DNA from: Gammaproteobacteria bacterium
Lineage (GTDB): Bacteria > Pseudomonadota > Gammaproteobacteria > Pseudomonadales > Pseudohongiellaceae
Direction of reading: 5' to 3'
Assembly: GCA_003514305.1 (NCBI GenBank)
Contig: DORE01000163.1
Coordinates: 1-27,502 of the forward strand
DNA: 27,502 bases
In this document: positions 1-9,445 of the stretch, in pieces
Layout: every line of letters begins with the position of its first letter
How positions within the stretch are numbered: position 1 is the stretch's first letter
Position numbers and translations under genes: made by a program
Notes under the pieces: generated by a model
What the model saw: only the letters and a program-made list of their open reading frames with translations
Told to the model about the DNA's origin: nothing
Databases searched by the model: none

Positions 1-114
1 GCAAGCAGATAGTGCCGATTGCCTCGTTCTAGTAGACTTTTCCGCCAAACCCACATCCTTTGACATGCGTCATAGTCCCAATCTTTTATTTTTCTTCGAT
101 GTGGTAGCCAAGAA

Positions 115-657
115 TTAGGCTCTCGTTTTCGCTTTTATTTCAAGTCGCTCGCGTTTCTTCCTTCGCGATAACACCGGCAGCACAAAGAGATAGCTTCCTG
201 TCAACCACATCGCAAATAGGATGATCGCCGTTGGAAAGAAAACCCATAACTTGATGTTGTCATGGAAAAAAGAGCCGTCGTGAATAGTTTCGATAAGATC
301 ACTGCGACGATAGGCAACCTGAAGAATCTCAGCTGTGGTCGCGTCGATTTGAATTTCCCACCGATTAAGGCTACGAATTTTTAACATACCGCGGGACGGC
401 CGTACATCTACTCGATCAATGTCTTGCCAATCATTAATTGCGGCTGCTTCTACGGACTGAGCAGCCGCTAGAATGTCAGCAAAAGAAATTTGCGGCAGGG
501 TCCCGGTACCCCGCTGGGTCGCGGGTTGAATCCAGTGCACATCTTTTTTCAGTTGCAGTACCGTGCCAGTGCCGATAATGATGAAAGCTGGCAAAAAGAT
601 AACAAGCGACGCCCAATAGTGCGTCTTGCGGGTCAGAACAGCCCAATTAATTCTCAC
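115..657 (-). CDS. PepSY-associated TM helix protein
   Basis: This is a small inner-membrane protein of the PepSY-associated TM family. An N-terminal segment (NWAVLTRKTHYWASLVIFLP) leads into a first membrane helix. A periplasmic PepSY-like stretch follows (LPQISFADILAAAQS through KIRSLNRWEIQIDATTAEIL), then a histidine-bearing loop (IHDGSFFHDNIKLW), a second helix (VFFPTAIILFAMWLTGSYLFV) and a basic cytoplasmic tail (LSRRKKRERLEIKAK). The start is ambiguous. An AAGGAGG lies at 664-670, directly against the ATG at 663, so the GTG at 657, six bases further on, fits ribosome spacing better; the only other candidate is a TTG at 681. Relatives often sit beside TonB-dependent receptors in iron or siderophore uptake, and here such a receptor is on the same strand at 4005-5960, separated by one opposite-strand gene. 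The exact role is not known. Confidence 0.8.
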   Translation of the reverse strand: MRINWAVLTRKTHYWASLVIFLPAFIIIGTGTVLQLKKDVHWIQPATQRGTGTLPQISFADILAAAQSVEAAAINDWQDIDRVDVRPSRGMLKIRSLNRWEIQIDATTAEILQVAYRRSDLIETIHDGSFFHDNIKLWVFFPTAIILFAMWLTGSYLFVLPVLSRRKKRERLEIKAKTRA

Positions 658-819
658 CACCATCCTCCTTATTACATCCAATGTATCCCAGTTTCTGTCG
701 CTTTAAACTGCTTACAATGGTCTTTTGCAAGCAGTAGCAGCCAAGGCAAATAGTAAATTGTTCTGTAAAAGCGTCCATGTTAGTTTGGCAATTCCTAATT
801 ATCCTCAAGACAAAAGCCA
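658..819. promoter_or_regulatory. Divergent intergenic region, PepSY / propeller 1
   Basis: This gap separates two divergently transcribed genes, so it must hold promoters in both directions. The AAGGAGG of the PepSY gene lies at 664-670. No convincing -35/-10 pair or Fur-box-like dyad was seen by eye. The start of the + strand gene is preceded only by weak purine-rich sequence (AAGACAAAAG), without a clear Shine-Dalgarno. Confidence 0.4.
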
Positions 820-3800
820 ATGAAAACGCTGATATGCTTTTTTTTTTCAATATGCTTCGCGATATCGGTTTCCCTGAGCTACGCCCAATCCTTCGATGGC
901 ATGCAGTATCGCAATATAGGCCCAACCCGCGGTGGCCGTGTAACTGCGGTGGCGGGAACAGTCGCCGCACCCGCTACTTTCTACTTAGGCGCATCTGGCG
1001 GCGGTGTATGGAAAACTCAGGACTATGGTACCAGTTGGAACAACGTTTCTGACGGGTATTTCAGCACACCGTCTATCGGTGATATTGCCGTGGCTCAAAA
1101 TGATGCCAACATAATTTATGTGGGCACTGGTTCTGATGGGCTCCGCAGTAATGTCATCACTGGCAAGGGCATTTACAAATCGATAGACGGGGGGGAAAGC
1201 TGGCAACACCTGGGTCTGGAAAAGACCGGTCATATTGGTGCTGTGGAAATTAATCCAGAAAATCATAATGTGGTTTATGTTGCGGCTATTGGCCAGGCCT
1301 ATAATCCCAACCCAGAACGCGGGCTCTATAAAACGGTTGATGGAGGCAGGACTTGGATAAGAACTTTATATATTTCAGACAAAACAGGTATCTCCGATGT
1401 AGAGATGTTACCAGGCAATCCTGAAATACTATTTGCCACCGCGTGGAAGGCGGAACGAAAGCCTTGGACAATCATAAGTGGAGGTGAAAACAGTGAGGGC
1501 GGCTTGTTCAAATCTGTAGACGGTGGTAGTAACTGGGAGAAGATTATCGAAGGCCTGCCCAGCGGCTTAATTGGTAAAATGGATCTAGCAATTTCACCAT
1601 CAAACTCCAGCATCATTTATCTCTTAGTCGAGGCTCCCGATGACGAAGGAGGCTTGTATAAGTCTACTGATCAGGGTCAAACCTTTAAACAGGTGTCCAG
1701 CCATAATGGCATCATCACACGACCGTTCTACTACGCTAACATTGATGTTGATCCGCAGAATCCCGAAGTTGTTTATGCGATGTCTACAGGCAACTTTATT
1801 TCGAAGGACGGCGGTGAAAACTGGGATCGCTTAGCTACACCTCATGGCGATAATCATGACATGTGGATCAACCCGGAAAATCCCGATCTATATATTCAGG
1901 CCAACGATGGCGGCGCAAATGTTACTCACAATGGCGGCAAAACGTGGTCCACCCAATTCAATCAGCCGACTGCCGAACTATATCAAGTAGAAGTTGACGA
2001 TCAATATCCCTATTGGCTGTATGCAGGCATGCAAGATAACGGTACCACCATTTCCGTGCCGAGCATTGCGCCTTATGGCGTGCAACATTCAAACCGTTGG
2101 ATCGTGGACTCCGGTGGCTGTGAGACCGGGCCTGCTGTACCTAAGCCCGGAGACCACAACATCGTTTATGCAGACTGCAAAGGGCGCTTTGGTGTATTCG
2201 ATAAACGCCTTGGCACTGAGAAAGGGTACTATGTGGGCGCCGCCAATATGTATGGCCAGAACCCGAAAGATTTGCGCTATCGCTTCCAGCGCGTTTCTCC
2301 GATCCACGTGTCTCCTCACGACCCGAACGTGATCTACCACACCTCGCAATATGTTCATCGCACTACCGATGAGGGGAAAACCTGGGAAACGATTTCTCCA
2401 GACCTGACGGCATTTGAAGAAGAGTATCAGGTGATCTCTGGCTCACCTATTACCCGCGACATTACCGGGGAAGAGTTTTACAGCACCATCTATTCAATTC
2501 GGGAGTCTTCGGTGCAGGCTGGCGTTATCTGGGTCGGTGCCAATGACGGGCCTGTGCACGTTACCCGTAACAACGGCGGAAGCTGGAATGATGTAACGCC
2601 AAGACGTTTGCCAGCGGGCGGCCGCGTGGATGCGGTGGAGCCTTCACCCCACGACGCAGCCAAAGCTTATATCGCGGTCCTGCGCTACCAGTTAGGTGAC
2701 TGGAAGCCTTACATCTATCGCACCAATGACTTCGGTAGAAGCTGGGATTTGTTAACCGATGGCAACGGTATTCCTGAAGACTATCCCACGCGCGTAGTAA
2801 GGGAAGATCCGGACAAAGAAGGCGTTCTTTATGCCGGCACAGAGTACGGTATCTTCGTCTCCCTCGATGATGGGGAAACCTGGCATGATTTCCAGCAGAA
2901 CCTGCCAGTCACACCAGTCACTGACATCAAAGTCGTGCGTGGTGATCTCGCCATCAGCACCATGGGACGCTCATTCTGGGTGCTGGACAATATCACTACT
3001 TTGCGACAGGACAAAATCAACAGCCTGGATAACGAGCCAGCGCTGTTTCAGCCCAAGAATACCATTCGTTATCGCCGGCCCCGCGGCATGCCGAATACCG
3101 AGGTACCGGATTACCCACAGCCAGCCGTTGTAATTGACTATTACCTGCCGGAGGATTTTTCGGAGCGCTTAGTGATGGAGATACTGGATGATGTCGGCAA
3201 TGTGGTTAATCGATTTTCCAACGCGGATGAAAACTTTGACGACAGCCTTGGTGAACGGGCCCTTACTGATATGGGCACCAACCAGACTATCTACTTGGTG
3301 GACGACTCCCTATCGACAAATGCAGGTTTGAACCGTTTTCGCTGGACCATGCGTCACTTCGGCGCGTGGCATAGAAACGAGGACCGCCGTTATCAAAACG
3401 GACCTATGGTCAAACCAGATACCTATACCGTGCGACTAATTGCTGGGGACAGCATTATGGCGCATTCGTTTGAGCTACAGGTTGACCCGAGAGTGCTTGC
3501 GGGTGGAACCACGCTTGACGATATTTCTGAGCAGGTTGATCTGCAGCTCGAGATAACAGAGCTGCTGTCCAGCGCTCGTCGCCTTGAGGATTTGCTAGAC
3601 AACGAACAGGAGGAGCTTGAAGAGCTTAAAACTAAAACCGGATTGAGCGCCCAGCAGCAGGAGCGACTGGAAAGCGTCTATTCTGTGCTCTCCGCCTTGC
3701 AGACGCCGGAAGGCATCTACATGGAACCCATGCTTACAGCTCAGATCAGCTACCTCTACAATATGATCAATGCCGCCGATCAGGCGCCTGGGCAAGAAGC

Positions 3801-3870
3801 AGAGTCGCGTTTCGCCGAGTTGACTCGGCAGTACCAGGCGCTGACGGCAGAAGATACCGGCGCAGATTGA
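820..3870 (+). CDS. Secreted VPS10/BNR-repeat propeller protein 1
   Basis: This is a 1016-aa exported protein of the bacterial sortilin/VPS10-like, Asp-box (BNR) family, often annotated as 'glycosyl hydrolase' although hydrolase activity is unproven. A signal peptide ends near residue 22 (SLSYA|Q). At least eleven Asp boxes of the form S/T-x-D-x-G-x-T/S-W follow, at about residues 65, 120, 171, 231, 281, 328, 369, 514, 582, 634 and 681, for example KSIDGGESW and VSLDDGETW. They suggest one or two large beta-propellers. From about residue 740 there is a beta-sandwich-like region and then a C-terminal helical, Glu/Leu-rich segment (LEDLLDNEQEELEELK), probably a coiled coil. The family block FNQPTAELYQV...GMQDN is shared with the two paralogues downstream. 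No membrane anchor is seen, so a periplasmic or surface location is inferred. The signal-peptide codons contain a run of ten T (838-847). The ligand or substrate is unknown. Confidence 0.9.
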   Translation: MKTLICFFFSICFAISVSLSYAQSFDGMQYRNIGPTRGGRVTAVAGTVAAPATFYLGASGGGVWKTQDYGTSWNNVSDGYFSTPSIGDIAVAQNDANIIYVGTGSDGLRSNVITGKGIYKSIDGGESWQHLGLEKTGHIGAVEINPENHNVVYVAAIGQAYNPNPERGLYKTVDGGRTWIRTLYISDKTGISDVEMLPGNPEILFATAWKAERKPWTIISGGENSEGGLFKSVDGGSNWEKIIEGLPSGLIGKMDLAISPSNSSIIYLLVEAPDDEGGLYKSTDQGQTFKQVSSHNGIITRPFYYANIDVDPQNPEVVYAMSTGNFISKDGGENWDRLATPHGDNHDMWINPENPDLYIQANDGGANVTHNGGKTWSTQFNQPTAELYQVEVDDQYPYWLYAGMQDNGTTISVPSIAPYGVQHSNRWIVDSGGCETGPAVPKPGDHNIVYADCKGRFGVFDKRLGTEKGYYVGAANMYGQNPKDLRYRFQRVSPIHVSPHDPNVIYHTSQYVHRTTDEGKTWETISPDLTAFEEEYQVISGSPITRDITGEEFYSTIYSIRESSVQAGVIWVGANDGPVHVTRNNGGSWNDVTPRRLPAGGRVDAVEPSPHDAAKAYIAVLRYQLGDWKPYIYRTNDFGRSWDLLTDGNGIPEDYPTRVVREDPDKEGVLYAGTEYGIFVSLDDGETWHDFQQNLPVTPVTDIKVVRGDLAISTMGRSFWVLDNITTLRQDKINSLDNEPALFQPKNTIRYRRPRGMPNTEVPDYPQPAVVIDYYLPEDFSERLVMEILDDVGNVVNRFSNADENFDDSLGERALTDMGTNQTIYLVDDSLSTNAGLNRFRWTMRHFGAWHRNEDRRYQNGPMVKPDTYTVRLIAGDSIMAHSFELQVDPRVLAGGTTLDDISEQVDLQLEITELLSSARRLEDLLDNEQEELEELKTKTGLSAQQQERLESVYSVLSALQTPEGIYMEPMLTAQISYLYNMINAADQAPGQEAESRFAELTRQYQALTAEDTGAD

Positions 3871-3890
3871 TAGGCGCGTTCAGACGGACA

Positions 3891-3922
3891 CAGCCTGTAC
3901 TTAACAAGTAATTCGTAGGCTG
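3891..3922. other. Stem-loop between convergent genes
   Basis: CAGCCT at 3891-3896 pairs with AGGCTG at 3917-3922, and inside it ACTT pairs with AAGT across AAC. It lies between the convergent 3' ends of propeller gene 1 and the receptor gene, where a terminator is expected. No run of T follows on either strand, so intrinsic termination is uncertain. Confidence 0.3.
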
Positions 3923-4004
3923 GCCAGAAAGCGAAAACGAGCGCACGTATGGGGCGGGCGAATGCTGAGAGGGTATGCTCGGTGTCTTTGCCGACTGGAA
4001 TTGG

Positions 4005-5960
4005 CTAACGGAAGTGAAACCCCAGTGTAAACTCTCTACCAATCGCCAGGGTACTGAGCGCATCAGCGGAGTTGAAGTAGGTTTCATTAAATAGATTCTC
4101 AATGCCAGCCTGCATCTGCCAGCGTTCACTGAGATCAAACCTTAGACTTAACGCACCGATATTTGCAGCCTGCAAAGCCCTTTCTGTCGCGCCGAAATCC
4201 TGTTTATCCAATCTTCTGCGCAGGCTCACATTCAATGACCAACTCGGCGCTGAATAGAAAAAATCAACCTGATGCCTCTCGGCGGGAATATCAATAAGTG
4301 TATTTTTATTGTCACTATTGCCGGTGACTTTTTGCCCGGAAAACGTTAACTGCCAGGGATTGGAGGGAAACAGCGCTGCGCGATATTGCCAGCCTCTGAG
4401 ATCCCCGCTCAACAGGTTGCGGTAGGTCAGAGTGTTGTCATCAAGCGTGATCCGCTCGATAAAGTCATCAATTTCTATTGCAAAGCCATGCAGTTCAAAA
4501 GCTAGACTTTTATTCTGGTACTCTATGGCGATGTCCAATTCCGAGGTATCTTCAGGAAGTAGTCTTGAATTCCCGACAACCTCCCCACGGCCTGTGGTGC
4601 CAATGAAAAGCCTTTCTGATAGGCTGGCAAACCTGCTGCTGGTCCCATAGCCCAGGCTTAAATCCCAACTACCTAGAGGCTTGCGCACCGTCAGGAAGTA
4701 AGACCCTTTGCTTAGGGACATTTTTTCCGACTTCGAATCACCCTGCGTAAAGAAGGTCCACCTGCCACCAAGATGCACGGAGACGAAATCGAAGTCTCGA
4801 TTGGCCGTGGCGAAGATCGCCGATTCATTTTCTTCGCCATCATCAAGCGATCGAGCAGATCCGCGCAGCCGTGAGAGTATGAAATCATCCTGCCGCGCGT
4901 CGACACCTCTGCGACCGAAATAGTCGAATCCATATTGGCCACTTAGCGGGCCAGCCTGCCATCTATCCTCCAGTGTGAAGCCTATATCCAGCGAGCGATT
5001 GGCAACCTCTTTGACTTGAGATTCAAGCCCTTGCCTTTTAGAGTCATTCTCCTGTGTCTCCCGCGTCAACAGGTCCTGGTAGTGCAACGATAAGCGCGCT
5101 GACCAGTCACCAGAGCCGCTTAGCTTTACTTGACTGAGCAGATGATTTTCTTTTGGATAGACGATACTGCGAACCAACGGAAACTGTATATTGTCCTTGC
5201 CGATGTCTTCAGCTGTACTGCCAATCAGCTGCCAGTCGACACTATAGTTGCGCGCCCTAAACAGGCGTTGGTAATAGGCTGACAGCTGATCAAATCGGTC
5301 AAACTTGGTGTCTCCCTTCACTGTTTTTCCATCGTCTCGCTGACGGAGTGCGATGCCAGCAGAATAATTTACGTTACCGGCGCCTGCTGCAAGATTTCGC
5401 TCGCCACCATCGCTCGCAAAACCCGCACTTAACCAAGGCGAAGCATTCTCTCGAAGCAGCAGCTGCAGGGCCCCGGCAAGAGCACCACTGCCATAATAGA
5501 TACTGGCTGGTCCCTGAATGATCTCAACACCACCTAGAAGCAGGGGATCCAAAAATGAAGCCGATACCCCCGCGCGTCTCTCCGAAGTTAAACGCACCCC
5601 GTTAAGGAAACTCTGAACCCGCTGCCGCGCCAGACCACGAATATTCAGCGTTTGAAATAGACCAGGCTGGCCGTTTAGCGAAATACTGGGCTGCAGTGCA
5701 AGTGCCTCGGAGAGTGAACCGGTAGCGGTAGTTAGTTCATCGATCCCAACGTATTCGCTAACCAGGGTCTCTCCTTGACGATGTCGTGTGGTGGCTACAC
5801 TGATTGATTCGATTAAGGCGAGCGGACTGCTCGCAGCAGCATCTTCCCCAACAGCTGCATTAGCCCCGTCCGACTGCGCAGGCATAGGTGCAGCCAGAGA
5901 CACGAATACTAAAATTGAGAGTGTGAAATATTTAGAGTAGGCCAACACAATAGTTTCCAA
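4005..5960 (-). CDS. TonB-dependent outer-membrane receptor
   Basis: This 651-aa protein is a TonB-dependent receptor that would import a scarce ligand across the outer membrane using energy from TonB-ExbB-ExbD. An N-terminal export signal ends near residue 28 (APMPA|Q). A TonB-box-like segment follows at about residues 50-57 (ESISVATT), then the plug (SLSEALALQPSISL, NIRGLARQRVQSFLNGVRL, and VEIIQGPASIYYGSGALAGA). The remainder is a long beta-barrel with alternating aromatic strands. The C-terminus (ENLFNETYF, then FTLGFHFR) is the usual last-strand signature, here with Arg after the terminal Phe. The start is not ATG: TTG at 5960 gives the listed length, while GTG at 5948, six bases after a TGGAA, is an equally good choice. 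The barrel is short for the class. The ligand cannot be read from the sequence; the PepSY protein on the same strand points towards iron chelates, which is an inference. Confidence 0.93.
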   Translation of the reverse strand: METIVLAYSKYFTLSILVFVSLAAPMPAQSDGANAAVGEDAAASSPLALIESISVATTRHRQGETLVSEYVGIDELTTATGSLSEALALQPSISLNGQPGLFQTLNIRGLARQRVQSFLNGVRLTSERRAGVSASFLDPLLLGGVEIIQGPASIYYGSGALAGALQLLLRENASPWLSAGFASDGGERNLAAGAGNVNYSAGIALRQRDDGKTVKGDTKFDRFDQLSAYYQRLFRARNYSVDWQLIGSTAEDIGKDNIQFPLVRSIVYPKENHLLSQVKLSGSGDWSARLSLHYQDLLTRETQENDSKRQGLESQVKEVANRSLDIGFTLEDRWQAGPLSGQYGFDYFGRRGVDARQDDFILSRLRGSARSLDDGEENESAIFATANRDFDFVSVHLGGRWTFFTQGDSKSEKMSLSKGSYFLTVRKPLGSWDLSLGYGTSSRFASLSERLFIGTTGRGEVVGNSRLLPEDTSELDIAIEYQNKSLAFELHGFAIEIDDFIERITLDDNTLTYRNLLSGDLRGWQYRAALFPSNPWQLTFSGQKVTGNSDNKNTLIDIPAERHQVDFFYSAPSWSLNVSLRRRLDKQDFGATERALQAANIGALSLRFDLSERWQMQAGIENLFNETYFNSADALSTLAIGREFTLGFHFR

Positions 5961-6052
5961 CGTCCAGCGGGCACTATGCTATCAGATTGCAACCCGAGCA
6001 GCCTTAGCGCAAAATGATTCGGTCCTCATCTTTCAAAAAATTAGGAGACTTC

Positions 6053-9000
6053 ATGAACCTGACAGTACGGCTTAGCCGCGAAACTCAGCGTTACTTGAAC
6101 TCAGCTCTGGCGCTGGCGGTTGGCTTCGCGTTGTTGCTGCCATTTTCTAATTCTGTGCTCGCACAAGGGAGTCGATTCGATGGTTTGGAGTTTCGCTCTA
6201 TCGGGCCATTCCGGGGCGGCCGCTCTGCCGCAGTTACCGGCGTACCCGGCGAGAACAATCTCTACTACATGGGGGCTACCGGCGGTGGAGTCTGGGAAAC
6301 TCGTGATGGTGGCGCTAACTGGAAAAACATTTCCGATGGCTATTTTGGTGGTTCCATTGGCGCTGTCGCTGTCAGCGAATGGGATCCCAACGTCATCTAT
6401 GTGGGCGGCGGCGAAGTGACTGTGCGTGGCAATGTCTCCCATGGCAGCGGAATGTGGAAATCCACCGACACCGGCAAGACCTGGAAATCCATTGGCCTTA
6501 CTGACAGTCACCATATTCCTAGAGTACGCATTCACCCGCGCAATCCTGACCTTGTCTATGCTGCAGTCATGGGTCATCTACATGGCCCCAATGAAGAGCG
6601 CGGTGTGTTCCGCAGCAAAGATGGAGGCGAGAACTGGGAAAAAATACTGTACATAGATGATGAAGTTGGTGTTGTTGATCTCGTTATGGACCCCAATAAT
6701 CCAAGAATTCTATACGCCAGCTCATGGCGAATTTCTCGGACGCCCTACACCCTCTCGAGTGGCGGTGAGGGATCGGCTCTGTGGAAGAGCACAGATGGCG
6801 GCGACACCTGGGAGAATCTGTCTGAAAAAGAAGGCATGCCTGACGGTACTCTGGGTATCATCGGCGTAACCGTCTCTCCGGCTAACTCCGAACGGGTGTG
6901 GGCAATTGTCGAAAATAAAAACGGCGGTGTGTTCCGTTCAGATGACGGCGGCGCGACCTGGGCCAAAACCAATGACGACAGAAACCTGCGTCAACGCGCT
7001 TGGTACTACACACGAATCTATGCCGATAGCCAGGATGAGAATCGCGTCTATGTGCTCAACGTCGGCTTCTTCACCTCAACCGATGGAGGGACTACCTTCG
7101 AGCGTGTGTCTACCCAACCGCCCCATGGCGACCACCATGACCTTTGGATTGCGCCGGAGGACGCCACTCGCATGATTGTAGCCGATGATGGCGGCGGTCA
7201 AATCAGCTTTGATCGCGGCAACTCTTGGTCCACTTACTTCAACCAACCCACCGCGCAGTTCTATCGTGTAACCACCGACAATCACTTTCCTTATCGCATT
7301 TACGGCGCGCAGCAGGACAACTCAACTTTGCGCATCCTTCACCGCTCTGACGGCAACAGTATCAGTGAGCGCGACTGGGAGCCTTCAGCCGGAGGAGAAA
7401 GCGGTCACCTGGCGCCTCATCCTGTAAATCCAAATATTGTTTATGGTGGGTCCTATGGCGGATTACTCGAGCGCCTCAATCATGGTACCAACGAATCTCG
7501 CATGGTTGACGTATGGCCAGACAACCCCATGGGCTACGGTGCTATTGATCTTCGCTATCGGTTCCAATGGAATTTCCCTATTTTGATCTCACCCCACGAT
7601 CCTGATGTGATTTACGCGGCGGCGCAAATGCTTTTCCGAACCCGTAATGAAGGTCAGAGCTGGCAACAAATTAGTCCCGACCTGACCCGTAACGATCCAA
7701 GCACCATGGGTAAGTCTGGAGGACCGATCACCAAGGATGACACCTCGGTTGAATACTACGGCACCATCTTCGCCATCGCTGAGTCGCAGCATGAGGCGGG
7801 CGTTATCTGGACCGGAAGTGATGACGGGCTAATACACATCTCCCGAGATGATGGGGAGAGCTGGACTGATGTGACGCCGAAAGAAATGCCTGAATGGATG
7901 ATGATTAACAGTATTGAAATCAGCCCTTTTAATCCTGGTGGTGCCTATTTGGCAGGTACACGCTATAAGTCAGATGACTTCCGTCCGTACCTTTATAAGA
8001 CAGCGGATTATGGCAAGAGCTGGGAGTTGATTACGGATGGGATAAAAAAGGAGCACTTCACTCGGGTAGTGCGAGCTGACCCGGGGCATGAAGGCATCTT
8101 GTACGCGGGCACCGAACTGGGTATGTATGTTTCGCTTGATGATGGTGAAAATTGGGAGTCATTCCAGCTTAATCTACCCATCACACCAGTAACTGATTTG
8201 ACAATTAAGAATGATGATTTAATTGTTGCCACTCAAGGTCGATCATTTTGGTTACTAGATGACCTGACCCCTTTGCATCAACTTAAACCAAGCTGGGAAG
8301 AAGATGTTATTCAGGTTTTTAAACCAAGACCTACCTATCGAATGAGCGGATCGGCCATACCAAATCCCGGTAACGCCGGCCACAACCTGCCTAACGGCGT
8401 AATCGTGCAATATTATATGGATGAAGGCTTGCCTGATACTGAAATCAATTCAACAGGAAAAGGGGCAGACGCAATTGGGAACAACAACCAGCAGGCGACC
8501 TTAAGCCTTGAGTTCCTTACCGCAGGCGGTGAGAGCATTCGCACCTTTAGCACCGATGCCGAGGAAGACGCGGACAAGATAACGGGCACGAAAGCAGGCT
8601 TCAACCGGTTTGTTTGGGATATGCGATATCCTGACGCGGAAGGTTTTGACGGGCTTATCATGTGGGCAGGCAACCTGACTGGACCCAAAGTCGTACCGGG
8701 CACCTACCAACTGAGGATACGCCATGCTAACTACAATGAGACTCGGACCTTTGAGATCTTAGCTGACCCTCGAATAAGTGCCTCTCAAGAAGATATGCAG
8801 GCACAATTCGACTTCTTACTCGTGGCCAATCAAAAGCTCACTGAGACACACCAAGCGATTAAGCGCCTTCGGAAAATCCGCAATCAGATCGATACGGTAG
8901 TCAGACCGCTTGAAGATCGGGCAGGCTACGAGTCACTTAAAGATCGCGCAACTTTCATCAAGGATGAGCTAAAGTCCATCGAAGAAGCGCTTTATCAGAC

Positions 9001-9256
9001 CCAGAACGAGAGCAACCAGGATCCTCTCAATTATCCCATTCGCCTTAACAATAAACTAGCCAGTGTTAACCGATTAGTGAACAGCGGTAGCTTTCGTCCT
9101 ACGGATCAGTCTGTCGCAGTGAGAGATGGGTTGATCTCCGACATCGATGCTGAGCTAGCTCACCTGGCTCGTGTTATTGAAGATGAATTACCTCGATTCA
9201 ATAATCTCGTACGAGAGCAAGCCATACCTGCGATAATGTTGGACGATAGTAATTGA
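6053..9256 (+). CDS. Secreted VPS10/BNR-repeat propeller protein 2
   Basis: This is the second member of the sortilin/VPS10-like Asp-box family, 1067 aa from the chosen start. AGGAG at 6043-6047, five bases before the ATG at 6053, decides the start over an in-frame ATG at 6014. A signal peptide with an Arg-rich n-region ends near SNSVLA|Q. Eleven Asp boxes run from about residue 82 to 700, including RSKDGGENW, KSTDGGDTW, ISRDDGESW and VSLDDGENW. It is closest to protein 1: both open with an FDG...IGP.RGGR block and share FNQPTA, QQDN/MQDN and TPVTDL/I segments. A beta-sandwich follows (FNRFVWDMRYPDAEGFDG), then from about residue 920 a helical tail (LVANQKLTETHQAIKRLRKI). The intergenic distance to propeller 3 is about 245 bp, so separate transcription is likely. 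Exported location is well supported; enzymatic activity is not, and the ligand is unknown. Confidence 0.9.
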   Translation: MNLTVRLSRETQRYLNSALALAVGFALLLPFSNSVLAQGSRFDGLEFRSIGPFRGGRSAAVTGVPGENNLYYMGATGGGVWETRDGGANWKNISDGYFGGSIGAVAVSEWDPNVIYVGGGEVTVRGNVSHGSGMWKSTDTGKTWKSIGLTDSHHIPRVRIHPRNPDLVYAAVMGHLHGPNEERGVFRSKDGGENWEKILYIDDEVGVVDLVMDPNNPRILYASSWRISRTPYTLSSGGEGSALWKSTDGGDTWENLSEKEGMPDGTLGIIGVTVSPANSERVWAIVENKNGGVFRSDDGGATWAKTNDDRNLRQRAWYYTRIYADSQDENRVYVLNVGFFTSTDGGTTFERVSTQPPHGDHHDLWIAPEDATRMIVADDGGGQISFDRGNSWSTYFNQPTAQFYRVTTDNHFPYRIYGAQQDNSTLRILHRSDGNSISERDWEPSAGGESGHLAPHPVNPNIVYGGSYGGLLERLNHGTNESRMVDVWPDNPMGYGAIDLRYRFQWNFPILISPHDPDVIYAAAQMLFRTRNEGQSWQQISPDLTRNDPSTMGKSGGPITKDDTSVEYYGTIFAIAESQHEAGVIWTGSDDGLIHISRDDGESWTDVTPKEMPEWMMINSIEISPFNPGGAYLAGTRYKSDDFRPYLYKTADYGKSWELITDGIKKEHFTRVVRADPGHEGILYAGTELGMYVSLDDGENWESFQLNLPITPVTDLTIKNDDLIVATQGRSFWLLDDLTPLHQLKPSWEEDVIQVFKPRPTYRMSGSAIPNPGNAGHNLPNGVIVQYYMDEGLPDTEINSTGKGADAIGNNNQQATLSLEFLTAGGESIRTFSTDAEEDADKITGTKAGFNRFVWDMRYPDAEGFDGLIMWAGNLTGPKVVPGTYQLRIRHANYNETRTFEILADPRISASQEDMQAQFDFLLVANQKLTETHQAIKRLRKIRNQIDTVVRPLEDRAGYESLKDRATFIKDELKSIEEALYQTQNESNQDPLNYPIRLNNKLASVNRLVNSGSFRPTDQSVAVRDGLISDIDAELAHLARVIEDELPRFNNLVREQAIPAIMLDDSN

Positions 9257-9297
9257 GTTTGATTATATCAGTACAAATTAATGAAACGGGAAAACGG

Positions 9298-9315
9298 CTG
9301 AGATGGGCCCTCAGC
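9298..9315 (+). other. Stem-loop downstream of propeller 2
   Basis: GCTGAG (9298-9303) and CTCAGC (9310-9315) form a perfect 6-bp stem with loop ATGGGCC, about 40 bases after the stop codon of propeller gene 2. It has no following T run. It may stabilise or help end the transcript. Confidence 0.35.
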
Positions 9316-9345
9316 GATTCGTGAGAACAATGAGGGTATTTTGCA

Positions 9346-9395
9346 GCAATCCGCATGTATGGTTCTCATGCGATTGCCATATTGAGCTTCAATAT
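9346..9395. terminator. Two adjacent hairpins after propeller 2
   Basis: The first hairpin pairs GCAAT-C-CGCATG (9346-9357) with CATGCGATTGC (9367-9377): eleven pairs with one bulged C and a nine-base loop. Two bases later, ATATTGA (9379-9385) and TCAATAT (9389-9395) form a perfect 7-bp stem with loop GCT. The pair lies about 90 bases after the stop codon of propeller gene 2. Either could act in termination or as a barrier to 3' decay, but neither has a clear T tract, so the terminator role is tentative. Confidence 0.4.
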
Positions 9396-9445
9396 TCTAA
9401 ACGGTATCCAATTCTGTATCATAATGCTCACTTTTGACTAACTAT

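Noticed and set aside
1..56. A - strand frame open to the left edge starting near 56, right after an AAAGGA
   Set aside because: Only 18 codons are visible, other frames are equally open, and no family can be judged from this length.
647..779. A 43-codon Cys-rich - strand frame overlapping the start of the PepSY gene, like a leader peptide
   Set aside because: No ribosome-binding site, and it lies in a promoter region between divergent genes. No evidence of coupling beyond the overlap.
1189..1195. Seven-base G runs in the Asp-box codons of propeller 1 (and near 10093 in propeller 3) as phase-variable tracts
   Set aside because: They follow from the Asp-Gly-Gly-Glu codons of the motif and are short; slippage is less likely than in the T10 and C9 tracts.
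5961..6052. Possible Fur box between the receptor and propeller 2
   Set aside because: The sequence has no convincing 19-bp GATAAT-type dyad; only scattered AATGATT-like pieces.
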